64,000 bases of DNA from Pseudomonas chlororaphis subsp. chlororaphis (lineage in GTDB: Bacteria; Pseudomonadota; Gammaproteobacteria; Pseudomonadales; Pseudomonadaceae), in contig NZ_CP027712.1 in NCBI RefSeq assembly GCF_003945765.1, positions 1,364,001-1,428,000 on the forward strand, written 5' to 3'. The first letter of the stretch is position 1. Every line of letters begins with the position of its first letter. Both the position numbers and the translations under genes were made by a program. The notes beneath the pieces were generated by a model. It worked only from the letters and a program-made list of their open reading frames with translations, ran no database searches and was not told the origin of the DNA. Shown piece after piece: positions 7,807 through 15,917 of the stretch.

Positions 7807-8836
7807 TACCCCTTCGCTGCCGGTGCTGATCAAGCGCACCCAAAGCGACCTGGCCAGCGATGCGCTGCGCCAGTCCGATGCGCAAGTGCTGGCCCGTACC
7901 CTCGGTGGCGCCGCCTATGGCCTCTACGGCTACCTGGACTGGATCGCCGATCAGATCCTGCCGGACAAGGCCGACGAGTCGACCCTGGAACGCATCGCCG
8001 CGCTGCGTCTGAACCAGCCGCGCAAGGCCGCCCAGGCGGCCAGCGGTTCGGTGAGCTTCACGGCGGCGGCAGGCGCGGTGCTGGACGTCGATACCCTGCT
8101 GCAGGCCAGTGACGGCCGCACCTACAAAGTCACCGCCGCCCGCACCACCAGCGCCGGCAGCAACAGCACCACCGTCCAGGCCCTCGACGCCGGCACCCTG
8201 GGCAATGCCGAGGCCGGCCTGAACCTGATCCCGGTGCAACCGATCCAGGGCATCGGCAATACCTTCACCGTGCTCGCCCCCGGCCTGAGCGGCGGCGTCG
8301 CCGCGGAAAGCCTGGAATCGCTGCGCGCCCGGGTGATCCGCTCCTACCGCATCATCCCCCACGGCGGCTCGGCCCAGGACTATGAGACCTGGGCGCTGGA
8401 GTGCCCGGGGATTACTCGGGCGTGGTGCCGTGGCAGCTACCTGGGGCCGGGCACCGTGGGGCTGTTCGTGATGCGCGACGACGATGCGCAACCGATCCCG
8501 AATGCCGAGCAACTGGCGGAGGTAAAGGCTTACATCGAACCGTTGCGTCCGGTGACGGCCGAGTTGCATGTGCTGGCGCCGCAGCAGTCGCCCGTGACCT
8601 ACAGCCTGCGCTTGTCGCCGGACACCAGTGCGGTGCGCGCGGCGGTCGAGGCCCAGTTGCGCGATCTGCACAACCGTGAGGCCGGCCTGGGCGACACCTT
8701 GCTGATCAGCCATATCCGCGAGGCCATCAGCAGTGCCGCCGGCGAGAACGATCACCGGCTCAGCGCGCCGGCCGCGGATGTTCCCGCCGCCAGTAACCAG
8801 TTGCTGACGTTCGGAGGTTGCGTATGGCTGGAGTAA
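7796..8836 (+). CDS. baseplate J-like protein (Mu gp47)
   Basis: The 346-residue protein begins MPFDTPSLPVLIKRTQSDL and carries the baseplate J signature: [25 protein letters not shown], then ESLESLRARVIRSYRIIPHGGSAQDYETWAL. It is the main wedge component, equivalent to T4 gp6/P2 gpJ. A short segment of this gene (about 7988-8060) has a decayed copy at 10935-11007. The next gene starts 13 bases before its stop. Confidence 0.9.
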   Translation: MPFDTPSLPVLIKRTQSDLASDALRQSDAQVLARTLGGAAYGLYGYLDWIADQILPDKADESTLERIAALRLNQPRKAAQAASGSVSFTAAAGAVLDVDTLLQASDGRTYKVTAARTTSAGSNSTTVQALDAGTLGNAEAGLNLIPVQPIQGIGNTFTVLAPGLSGGVAAESLESLRARVIRSYRIIPHGGSAQDYETWALECPGITRAWCRGSYLGPGTVGLFVMRDDDAQPIPNAEQLAEVKAYIEPLRPVTAELHVLAPQQSPVTYSLRLSPDTSAVRAAVEAQLRDLHNREAGLGDTLLISHIREAISSAAGENDHRLSAPAADVPAASNQLLTFGGCVWLE

Positions 8837-9423
8837 GAACCGCCGCGCAATACCAGAGCCAGCTGCGCAGCCTGCTGCCCAGCGGCCCGGCCTGGGACCC
8901 GGAGCGGGTGCCGGAGCTCGAGGAGGTGCTTGAAGGCGTGTCCCAGGAACTGGCCCGCCTCGACGCCCGCGCCGCCGACCTGCTCAACGAAATGGACCCG
9001 GCCGGTGCCAGCGAACTGGTACCGGACTGGGAGCGGGTGATGAACCTGCCCGACCCCTGCCTGGGCCCGACCCCGTTGTTCGACGACCGCCGCCTGGCCG
9101 TGCGCCGGCGACTGCTGGCCGTCGGCAGCCAGGCGCTCGCCTACTACATCGAGATCGCCCGTAGCCAGGGCTATCCGAACGCCACCATCACCGAGCTCGA
9201 AGCCCCGCGCATGGGCCGCGCACGGTTTGGTGACGCGCATTTCGGCACCTGGCAGGCGCAATTCATGTGGACGCTCAACACCGGTGGACGACTGCTCCTG
9301 GGCCGGCGCTTTGGCGCGAGTTACTGGGGCGAGCGTTTCGGCATGAACCCGGGCTCGGCCCTGGAATGCCAGATCCACCGCAGCGCGCCGGCCCATACGC
9401 GGGTGCATATCAATTATGACTAG
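8824..9423 (+). CDS. YmfQ/DUF2313 tail protein (Mu gp48-like)
   Basis: The 199-residue protein has LRSLLPSGPAWD near the N-terminus, MDPAGASELVPDWERVMNLPDPC in the middle, and a C-terminal region with RSAPAHTRVHINYD, typical of YmfQ/DUF2313. It is thought to adapt the wedge to the tail fibre. ATG 8824 is preferred over TTG 8818 because GGAGG at 8813-8817 is six bases upstream of the ATG. A damaged copy of its 3' part lies at about 11013-11230. Confidence 0.87.
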   Translation: MAGVRTAAQYQSQLRSLLPSGPAWDPERVPELEEVLEGVSQELARLDARAADLLNEMDPAGASELVPDWERVMNLPDPCLGPTPLFDDRRLAVRRRLLAVGSQALAYYIEIARSQGYPNATITELEAPRMGRARFGDAHFGTWQAQFMWTLNTGGRLLLGRRFGASYWGERFGMNPGSALECQIHRSAPAHTRVHINYD

Positions 9424-9434
9424 GGGATAGACCG

Positions 9435-10289
9435 ATGGATTATCCGAAGAGTGTGCCCAGTGCCGGGTTGGTCAATGGCAGGTTCGTCGATGAGAACCCG
9501 CTGACCGGCACCCCGGGATCGCTGATTCCGGCGGACTGGGGCAATGGGGTGACCCAGGAACTGCTGGCCGTGATCACGGCGGCCGACCTGACGCCCAGCG
9601 AGGCGAACCTGACGCAGCTGTTGAGCGCGATTCGCAGCATCAGCCGCAAGAGCGCGGGGCTCGGCATTCAGCGCTTCACCGCCAATGGCAGCTTCACCGT
9701 GCCGGAGGGGGTGACGAAGATCTGGCTGAGTGGGTGTGCGGGTGGGGGCGGTGGCGGCGCCTGCCCGGGAGGCACGAGTGCGACTGCTTCCGGTGGTGGC
9801 GGGGGCGGTGCCGGGCAGCCGGTTATCCGCTTTCCTGTCTCCGTGACGCCGGGACAGGTCATTCCTGTGGTGATCGGGGCGGCCGGGGTGGGTGGCAATG
9901 GCGCGGTATTGGCGACCAGTGGGGGCAATACATTGGTCGGCACAGCCGGCTCCCTGCTGTCGCTGTCTGGCGGGAACGGAGCTCCCGCTGGGGTCAATCT
10001 CCCCGGCTATGTCCCTGGTGCCCCGGGCGGACCGGGTTTTCCTGCGGGAGGTGATGCCACGGATGTTTCATCCAGCACTGTCGCCGGCATTGGTGGTCCG
10101 GGGGCAAGTGGTCCGTATGGTGCGGGTGGGGGGATCTCCAGATCCGGCACAACTTCCGGGTACGCGGGCAAGCCCGCCTACGGTTATGGCGCGGGTGGTA
10201 GCGGCGCGGGTGGCTATTACATCGCGGGTACTGGCCTTGCACAACCTGGTGGGAATGGCGCCCCAGGTTTCATGCTGATTGAGTGGTGA
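9435..10289 (+). CDS. tail fibre 1 with glycine-rich C-terminus
   Basis: The 284-residue protein has an N-terminal anchor of about 70 residues (MDYPKSVPSAGLVNGRFVDEN, GTPGSLIPADWGNGVTQE) shared with the two downstream fibres. Then comes a short beta segment (FTANGSFTVPEGVTKIWLSGC). Residues about 108-284 are strongly glycine-rich, with runs of GGGGGG and many GG pairs interrupted by serine, threonine and tyrosine. Polyglycine-loop tips are known receptor-binding adhesins in some phages. It therefore probably recognises the cell surface, but the receptor is unknown. It is followed four bases later by its putative chaperone. Confidence 0.85.
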   Translation: MDYPKSVPSAGLVNGRFVDENPLTGTPGSLIPADWGNGVTQELLAVITAADLTPSEANLTQLLSAIRSISRKSAGLGIQRFTANGSFTVPEGVTKIWLSGCAGGGGGGACPGGTSATASGGGGGGAGQPVIRFPVSVTPGQVIPVVIGAAGVGGNGAVLATSGGNTLVGTAGSLLSLSGGNGAPAGVNLPGYVPGAPGGPGFPAGGDATDVSSSTVAGIGGPGASGPYGAGGGISRSGTTSGYAGKPAYGYGAGGSGAGGYYIAGTGLAQPGGNGAPGFMLIEW

Positions 10290-10293
10290 GCAT

Positions 10294-10935
10294 ATGAGCA
10301 AACAAATTCTTTATTGCGTGACATCGGGGACGGTCATCGATTGGCAGGACCTCGATCAATTTGCTTATGCCGCGCCTGCGCCCGCGATGAAGGTGCTGCC
10401 GGTCACTGCCGAACAATGGAAGCAGAAAGATGCGCTGCATTTCGTACTGGATGGCGACCTGACTCGGGTCGATGGACCTCCACCCTCCGCTGCTCATTAC
10501 TGGGACGGTAGCCAGTGGTCGCTGGACTCCCTGAAGGCCGCGACCATCGCCGAACAGGAGGCGGAGCAACTTTGCCGGCGAGTGGACGCGGAGGCTGACA
10601 CCGCCCGGCAGATGATCAGTGGCGATCCGCTCAAGGCCGCGGAGTATGCCCAGGCCGCCAGTGAAGCCCAGGCTTTCAAGGAGGCCGGCTACCCGAAAAA
10701 AGCAGTGCCTCTCGCGGTAAGCGCCTGGGTGGTGAAAGGCCGTACCGCCAGGGAAGCGGCCGACCAGATTCTCGCCAAGGCCGCCGAGCTCAACAGCAAG
10801 CTGCTCGCACTTCGCACGCTGCGATTGCAGGCAAAAGAGCGCATCCGGGCTCAGGCCAGCAAGGGCAAGCAGGAGGCTGCGAAAGACGCCTGCGAGGCAG
10901 CGATCGAGGCGATTCGCAAGGTTGCCGGCGACTGA
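10294..10935 (+). CDS. tail fibre assembly-type protein 1
   Basis: The 213-residue protein starts at ATG 10294, just after the fibre 1 stop. The N-terminal half resembles fibre-assembly chaperones (WDGSQWSLDSLKAATIAEQEAEQL). The C-terminal half is a long charged helix rich in alanine, lysine and glutamate, unlike the usual WKxYRxxLxRV ending seen in the other two chaperones here. A role in folding or attaching fibre 1 is inferred from position. The 3' end abuts the decayed baseplate fragment at 10935. Confidence 0.7.
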   Translation: MSKQILYCVTSGTVIDWQDLDQFAYAAPAPAMKVLPVTAEQWKQKDALHFVLDGDLTRVDGPPPSAAHYWDGSQWSLDSLKAATIAEQEAEQLCRRVDAEADTARQMISGDPLKAAEYAQAASEAQAFKEAGYPKKAVPLAVSAWVVKGRTAREAADQILAKAAELNSKLLALRTLRLQAKERIRAQASKGKQEAAKDACEAAIEAIRKVAGD

Positions 10936-11230
10936 ACGGGAACGCCGTGTTGCGTTTCAAGCAGCCGTCCAAGGTCGCCCAGGTGGCCAGCGGTTCGCCG
11001 AGCTTCAGTGCTATGGCCTGCTCGCCATAGGTAGCCAGAGCACGGAAATAGCCCGCAGCCGAGCACTTCTGTTATCGGGCTCCATGCGCCTCGCGTGGGA
11101 CGCTCAATCTTTTCGGTATCTGGAAGGCGCAATTCCCTTGACCCCTCAACGCCGGCGGACGCTGCCACTGGGGCGACGTTTCGGCTCCAGTGCTCCGGCC
11201 CATGGGCTGGCGAACATCAATCATGACTAG
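10935..11230 (+). pseudogene. decayed fusion of baseplate J and YmfQ fragments
   Basis: Bases about 10935-11007 align with 7988-8060 of the J gene; for example GCCCAGGTGGCCAGCGGTTCG against GCCCAGGCGGCCAGCGGTTCG. Bases about 11013-11230 align with 9109-9423 of the YmfQ gene with roughly 95 bases missing, ending ...CGGCCCATGGGC...AACATCAATCATGACTAG against ...CATATCAATTATGACTAG. An open frame of 102 codons survives by chance, but it mixes frames and lacks the YmfQ N-terminus. It sits exactly before fibre 2, as intact YmfQ sits before fibre 1. Confidence 0.85.
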
Positions 11231-11241
11231 AGAATAGAGCA

Positions 11242-12792
11242 ATGGATTATCCAAAGAGCACGCCCGGTGTCGGGCTGCTGAATGGGAAGTTTGTCGACGA
11301 AAACCCGGTGGCAGGTACCCCGGGATCATTGATTCCCGCTACCTGGGGCAATGCGGTTACCCAGGAAATCCTGAACGTCATCAAATCGGCCGGCCTGGTC
11401 CCCGACGAGGCATCGACCACTCAGTTGCTGCAGGCGATCCAGAGTTTCGCTGCCCGGGATTTCAAGGACTCCGTACGTGTTGCCACCACCGGCTCCGTTG
11501 CCTTGAGCGGTCTGCAAGCCATCGATGGCGTGCAGCTCACGGTCGCCGATCGTGTACTGGTCAAGGACCAGCCTAATGCGGCGCAGAACGGGCTTTATAT
11601 CGTTTCGGCCGATTCCTGGTCACGAGCACCGGATGCGGCGCTGGATTATCAGGTGACGTCCAACTTTATTGTCGGGACGGATGAAGGACAGGTTAACAAG
11701 TCGCGTATCTGGCAAATGACCACCACGGGGCCGATTACCGTCGGGGCCACGCCTCAGGTTTTCGAACTGATGGCCGGGGCTACCGGTGTAGCTGCCGGGG
11801 AGTATCGGAAAGTAGTGGTCAATGCGCGTGGTCAGGTCACTTCGGGATCGAACCCGACGACCCTGGATGGTTATGCGATTACAGATGCTTACAGCAAAAC
11901 GGCGGCGAACAATACCTTCGTCAAGCAGGGCGGGGTCGGTACCCAATTAACCAACTCGGTCTATATCGGCTGGGATGGGCAGAACGTTCTTATCCAGGTC
12001 GATGCCACCAACTTCGGCAGCCTGTGGTGTTCGCGAAACTTCGACCCTGCGAAAAAGGCCGATGTTTCCGAGGTGTACAACAAGACGGCGACCAATGGGT
12101 TGCTGGATGCCAAGATCAGTTCCGATGCCTGCTCTATTGCCGGTTTTGCCAGCGGCAATTCGGCATCGCCGTATATGCGCAATAAAAACAACAACGAGTA
12201 TGTGGGGCTGGCCAGGGCTGCGACTACTTTGGGTGGTTATGGCATTACCGACGCATATACCGCGACTCAGGTTAATTCCTTTTTAGGGGAGCGTGTCCTG
12301 AGGGATGGGATTACCTATGCCGGTTTTGCAAGTAATGATCCGAACACTCCCTACTTCAGAAGGGCTTCCGATAATGGTGTTTATGCTCTTCAACTTAAGC
12401 TCGGCTACACCCCTGTACGCCAGGGCGGGGGGAATGGTCAGACTTCTAATGTGGTAATGCTGGGCTGGTCCGACGGCTCGGGTCTCAAGGCGCAAGTCGA
12501 TGCTACCGATCTTGGGGCTATCTGGACCGACCATATTGGTAACTGGAAGGCGGTAGCTGCGCAGGCCACGGCCGGTACGGGCGCGGTTGGCTCCTATGCG
12601 CTCCTGCTTCTTGGCGGCGGTGGCGGCACCGGGCCTAGCTCTCTCGTGGCGGGTGTGAATTGCAGGTACGCCGCTTCGGATGGCAATGACTGGGGCGGTG
12701 CGCCTGCTGGCACCTGGCGAATTATGGGGGGCGTCAGAAATACGGACGGCGCCAGTTCCGACTCTACAACTCTGTGCTTGAGGGTTTCTTGA
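11242..12792 (+). CDS. tail fibre 2
   Basis: The 516-residue protein has the shared anchor (MDYPKSTPGVGLLNGKFVDEN...) followed by an ADRVLVKDQPNAAQNGLYIV domain common in phage fibres. It then has repeats of the form TLDGYAITDAYSKTAAN / TTLGGYGITDAYTATQ, and duplicated shaft modules (VYIGWDGQNVLIQVDATNFGSLW and VMLGWSDGSGLKAQVDATDLGAIW). Repeated shaft and modular layout are typical of long trimeric fibres. The C-terminal tip is unlike fibres 1 and 3. GC content falls in the 3' half relative to the baseplate genes, suggesting separate acquisition. Confidence 0.88.
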   Translation: MDYPKSTPGVGLLNGKFVDENPVAGTPGSLIPATWGNAVTQEILNVIKSAGLVPDEASTTQLLQAIQSFAARDFKDSVRVATTGSVALSGLQAIDGVQLTVADRVLVKDQPNAAQNGLYIVSADSWSRAPDAALDYQVTSNFIVGTDEGQVNKSRIWQMTTTGPITVGATPQVFELMAGATGVAAGEYRKVVVNARGQVTSGSNPTTLDGYAITDAYSKTAANNTFVKQGGVGTQLTNSVYIGWDGQNVLIQVDATNFGSLWCSRNFDPAKKADVSEVYNKTATNGLLDAKISSDACSIAGFASGNSASPYMRNKNNNEYVGLARAATTLGGYGITDAYTATQVNSFLGERVLRDGITYAGFASNDPNTPYFRRASDNGVYALQLKLGYTPVRQGGGNGQTSNVVMLGWSDGSGLKAQVDATDLGAIWTDHIGNWKAVAAQATAGTGAVGSYALLLLGGGGGTGPSSLVAGVNCRYAASDGNDWGGAPAGTWRIMGGVRNTDGASSDSTTLCLRVS

Positions 12793-12793
12793 C

Positions 12794-13264
12794 ATGATGA
12801 AAGTACTAAGTGCTCGCACACCTTGCTGGAATGACCAGGCTCATACAACGCTCAACTTGCATGTGATATTCGAAGACACCAAGGACACACTTGGCGAAAT
12901 CATATTCACCGCCTCTCCTGAAGATCCGGAACCTCATGGCCGGGAGTTGTTTGAACGTGCAGTCGCTTTGGAATTTGGTGATATCGCCGAGCCGGGGGTG
13001 GAAATGATAAAGAGCAATGTTCTGTTGCAACGCGCCGAGCTGACCGCAGTTGCCAACTCCGTAATAGAGAAATTGCAGGCTGACCTGAATATCCTGCAGG
13101 ACTCCGTGGAGCTTGAAATTGCCACGGATAAGGAAAGCGCGGCCTTGGCCACCAAGAAAGTCTCCCTGAGTGCCTGGAAAAAGTACCGGGTGCTGCTGTC
13201 GCGAGTACAGGAGCAAGAAGGGTTTCCAACGGCTGTGGAGTGGCCCGAGGCTCCCGGTGAGTGA
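12794..13264 (+). CDS. tail fibre assembly chaperone 2
   Basis: The 156-residue protein starts directly after the fibre 2 stop with two adjacent ATGs. Its last 80 residues have the typical caudoviral fibre-chaperone pattern: coiled helix, then LSAWKKYRVLLSRVQEQEGFPTAVEWP. Such proteins help fibre trimers fold and attach, and are usually specific to the tip they accompany. Chaperone 3 shares only the C-terminal motif. Confidence 0.82.
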   Translation: MMKVLSARTPCWNDQAHTTLNLHVIFEDTKDTLGEIIFTASPEDPEPHGRELFERAVALEFGDIAEPGVEMIKSNVLLQRAELTAVANSVIEKLQADLNILQDSVELEIATDKESAALATKKVSLSAWKKYRVLLSRVQEQEGFPTAVEWPEAPGE

Positions 13265-13658
13265 GGTCAGCTTGCAGACGTTTGCGTTCGAGGACTTTCA
13301 TCCATGCTGATTACTGAACCCGCTTTGCGAACGCCATATCGATGAACAGCTGATTAATCGAAATACAACGCTTTCCGAGGCTCAGCTTTATGAGTTTCTG
13401 AATTGTATTCAGTCTTTACGTGACTGGCCTCACTCCCCATTTTTCAAAATCCAGAAAGTCGTCCAGCGCCACCGGAGTGATTACCGGAATATTAGTGTTT
13501 TTATTAGGAATGATTGCTGGCCTTTCTACCCAGATGTACTGGTTGAATCGTTTTTATCCGATGGCATTGTTGGGTGAAGGATGTTTTATAGGTACTAGCC
13601 CTAACGGAGGGGAGTTGTCTGGGTAATATCAGTCATATTCGAGGCAGAAGGTTAAATA
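13265..13658. other. AT-rich spacer between cassettes 2 and 3, with an orphan open frame
   Basis: This 394-base stretch is clearly richer in A and T than the rest of the tail locus. No known gene was recognised. Two partly overlapping frames are open: 13311-13577 (described separately) and 13420-13626. The latter encodes 68 residues with a hydrophobic stretch that may simply be the shadow of the first. Confidence 0.5.
13311..13577 (+). pseudogene. possible fragment of an unrecognised gene
   Basis: Frame 3 is open for 88 codons to TGA at 13575-13577. The product looks protein-like (DEQLINRNTTLSEAQLYEFL, then FFKIQKVVQRHRSDYRN, then WPFYPDVLVESFLSDG). There is no ATG or GTG near its start, and a single TGA at 13308 separates it from an open in-frame extension back to about 13263. 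This could be the remains of a disrupted gene, or a chance frame. No family was recognised. Confidence 0.3.
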
Positions 13659-14723
13659 ATGGATTATCCGAGTAGTGTTCCAAGTGTTGGCTTGGTAGAT
13701 GGCCGATTTATCGATGAAAATGTCATTTCTGGTGTTCCAGGATCACTGATTCCTGCAGCATGGGGCAATGGTGTAACTCAAGAGATACTGGCGGTAGTAA
13801 AAAGCGCAGGAATAGCACCGGATGAGAACGACAACGCTCAGTTGCTGAAGGCATTGCAGGTTATTGTTGGTAAAGCAAGCCCGATGCTTTCAGTCGTGAA
13901 AAATATTGCAGTTTCCAGATTGCTGGAGTCTGACGAACTGGGTTTGTTACTCATCAATGGTGCGGCAGATACAGTGTCGATAACACTTCCTCCCAGCAAC
14001 GAAGGTTTAGGTGTGCGTGACGTTATTGTGCGTCGCGTGGATAACAGCGGTAACCGCCTGGTAGTGCAATGTTCGGGGACTGACAACATCAAGTTCCACA
14101 CCCATTTGCGTCCTGCTGGTTATCCCTTCCTGGTGCTTATGGGGGCAGGGGATTGGTGGCACCTACGCAGTGATGGTGCTGGAAGTTGGTGGCCGGTAGG
14201 TCGGTTCGATAGCACGCCTCTGGGGCGCCCGGTCTTTGAAACGACGACTGCTTTCAGCCCCGGTGGTTATGGCGCCTTGAACGGGGCGATTCTCAGTCGG
14301 GCCGAATGGCCCTGGCTGTGGGATCACGCCAAGGTGTCGGGAATGATGTGGACCGAGGCGACGCGAGTCGGTGCAGAAGGTGGCTGGAGCAGCGGTGATG
14401 GAACACTGACATTTCGGGGGCCCGAAGGGCGGGGTGAGTTCCTGCGGGTTCTGGACGAAGGGCGCGGAATCGATCCGGGTCGTAATCCTGGCGTTGTCCA
14501 GCGAGACCAGAATCGGGCGCACATCCATACGCCGACGGCCGTGGCAGTGGGGGAGGGAGCTGCGAATGGAGCGGTCTTCCAGACTTCGGTCTGGTCTCTG
14601 AGATACACGCTGCCCTACCAGTTGGTGGGGACCACACCTGTGGGGACCGGTTTATCCAACGAAGGAGGCGCAGAGGCGCGTCCCCATAACGTTGCCTATC
14701 CTGGCCGGTTGAAACTGATCTGA
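13659..14723 (+). CDS. tail fibre 3 with tail-collar domain
   Basis: The 354-residue protein shares the N-terminal anchor (MDYPSSVPSVGLVDGRFIDEN...). Residues about 95-200 form a beta-rich domain. Residues about 200-354 are a phage tail-collar type tip with FRGPEGRGEFLRVLDEGRGIDPGR, a QRDQNRAHIHTP histidine motif and the terminal EARPHNVAYPGRLKLI. Collar-type fibres of this kind occur in Mu-, P2- and tailocin-type tails and bind surface glycans. The 5' part is AT-richer than the core tail genes. Confidence 0.88.
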   Translation: MDYPSSVPSVGLVDGRFIDENVISGVPGSLIPAAWGNGVTQEILAVVKSAGIAPDENDNAQLLKALQVIVGKASPMLSVVKNIAVSRLLESDELGLLLINGAADTVSITLPPSNEGLGVRDVIVRRVDNSGNRLVVQCSGTDNIKFHTHLRPAGYPFLVLMGAGDWWHLRSDGAGSWWPVGRFDSTPLGRPVFETTTAFSPGGYGALNGAILSRAEWPWLWDHAKVSGMMWTEATRVGAEGGWSSGDGTLTFRGPEGRGEFLRVLDEGRGIDPGRNPGVVQRDQNRAHIHTPTAVAVGEGAANGAVFQTSVWSLRYTLPYQLVGTTPVGTGLSNEGGAEARPHNVAYPGRLKLI

Positions 14724-14729
14724 GACGAA

Positions 14730-15332
14730 ATGATGAACTACCTGATTGATGCATCGGGGGCTCTGATCGGCCCTGTTGAGTTTCCCCTTATTCCTGGCTT
14801 GGGCATTCAGTTGCCAAATAATGCTGTAACTCTGGACCAGCAGCTCGATGAGCCAATGTCTGGTCATGTATGGGCCCTTATCGGAGGCTGGCCTCAACAA
14901 GTTCTTGATTTGCGTGGTGTGGTCTACAGCACCGATACAGGTGAATCCGTGGAGTGGTCCGAGGTGGGTGACCTGCCAGAAGGATTTACGAAAACGGCGC
15001 CTCCGGGACCGTACTTTAGTTGGAGCGAGGGTTCCTGGCAGCTTGATGTAAAAGCACAACAGGCAGCGGCAACACTCGTCGCTCAAAGTGAGCGGGACAA
15101 ACAATTGGCTGAGGCGACGTTGCGCATGGCGCCACTTCAATACGCCCTTGAACTGGGAGAAGCCTCATCCGAGGAACAATCTGCCTTACTGGAGTGGAAG
15201 CGCTATTGCGTTGCCTTGAACCGTATCGAGCAGCAGCCGGGTTATCCGCTTGAAATTGAGTGGCCAGTGCTAACTCTGGATGCCCCCCGTGGCCGGTTGA
15301 ATGCCTTGCGATCTTTCTTCCGTGCCAAATGA
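14730..15332 (+). CDS. tail fibre assembly chaperone 3
   Basis: The 200-residue protein starts six bases after the fibre 3 stop at paired ATGs. The N-terminal half contains SWSEGSWQLDVKAQQAA. The C-terminal half has the conserved LLEWKRYCVALNRIEQQPGYPLEIEWP motif of caudoviral fibre-assembly proteins. It is the presumed partner of fibre 3, and the last fibre-region gene before the lysis genes. Confidence 0.83.
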   Translation: MMNYLIDASGALIGPVEFPLIPGLGIQLPNNAVTLDQQLDEPMSGHVWALIGGWPQQVLDLRGVVYSTDTGESVEWSEVGDLPEGFTKTAPPGPYFSWSEGSWQLDVKAQQAAATLVAQSERDKQLAEATLRMAPLQYALELGEASSEEQSALLEWKRYCVALNRIEQQPGYPLEIEWPVLTLDAPRGRLNALRSFFRAK

Positions 15333-15353
15333 ACCCAAGTCAGGGAGACACTA

Positions 15354-15917
15354 ATGTCTGTGACCGAGGGACAACTCCTCAAAATCATGCCCAACGCCCG
15401 CTCCCAAGCGGGCGTTTTTGTTTCTGCGCTTAACACCGCCATGCTGAACCGCCATATCAACACGCCCAAACGCATGGCCGCCTTCCTCGCGCAGGTCGGT
15501 CATGAGTCGGGGCAGTTGCGTTATGTGCGGGAGCTGGGCAATGACCAGTACCTGAGCAAATACGACACCGGCAGCCTGGCGGCCCGTCTGGGCAATACCC
15601 CGGAGGCCGATGGCGACGGCCAGAAATACCGTGGCCGGGGTCTGATCCAGGTCACCGGTCGCGACAACTACCGGCAATGCAGCCTCGGATTGTTCGGTGA
15701 CGAGCGTTTACTGGCGTTGCCCGAATTGTTGGAACAGCCGCAGTGGGCCGCCGAGTCGGCCGCCTGGTTCTGGCAGCAGAACGGCCTTAACGAACTGGCC
15801 GACCGCGACCAGTTCAACAGCATCACCCGTCGTATCAACGGCGGCCTGAACGGGCTGGAGGATCGCCTGCAACTCTGGGCGCGGGCGCGGGAGGTGTTAT
15901 GCCAGCCTTCGGCCTGA
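15354..15917 (+). CDS. endolysin, glycoside hydrolase family 19
   Basis: The 187-residue protein begins MSVTEGQLLKIMPNARSQ and contains the GH19 core: MAAFLAQVGHESGQLRYVRE (catalytic glutamates probably Glu51 and Glu60), KYRGRGLIQVTGRDNYR and WQQNGLNELADRDQFNSITRRING. It cleaves peptidoglycan to release tail particles from the producing cell. There is no signal peptide, so a holin is needed; none is seen here and it may lie upstream of the window. It overlaps the inner spanin gene by 19 bases. Confidence 0.92.
   Translation: MSVTEGQLLKIMPNARSQAGVFVSALNTAMLNRHINTPKRMAAFLAQVGHESGQLRYVRELGNDQYLSKYDTGSLAARLGNTPEADGDGQKYRGRGLIQVTGRDNYRQCSLGLFGDERLLALPELLEQPQWAAESAAWFWQQNGLNELADRDQFNSITRRINGGLNGLEDRLQLWARAREVLCQPSA

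Noticed and set aside
10922..11230. Intact 102-codon gene between fibre cassettes
   Set aside because: It is a chance frame through fused J and YmfQ remnants.
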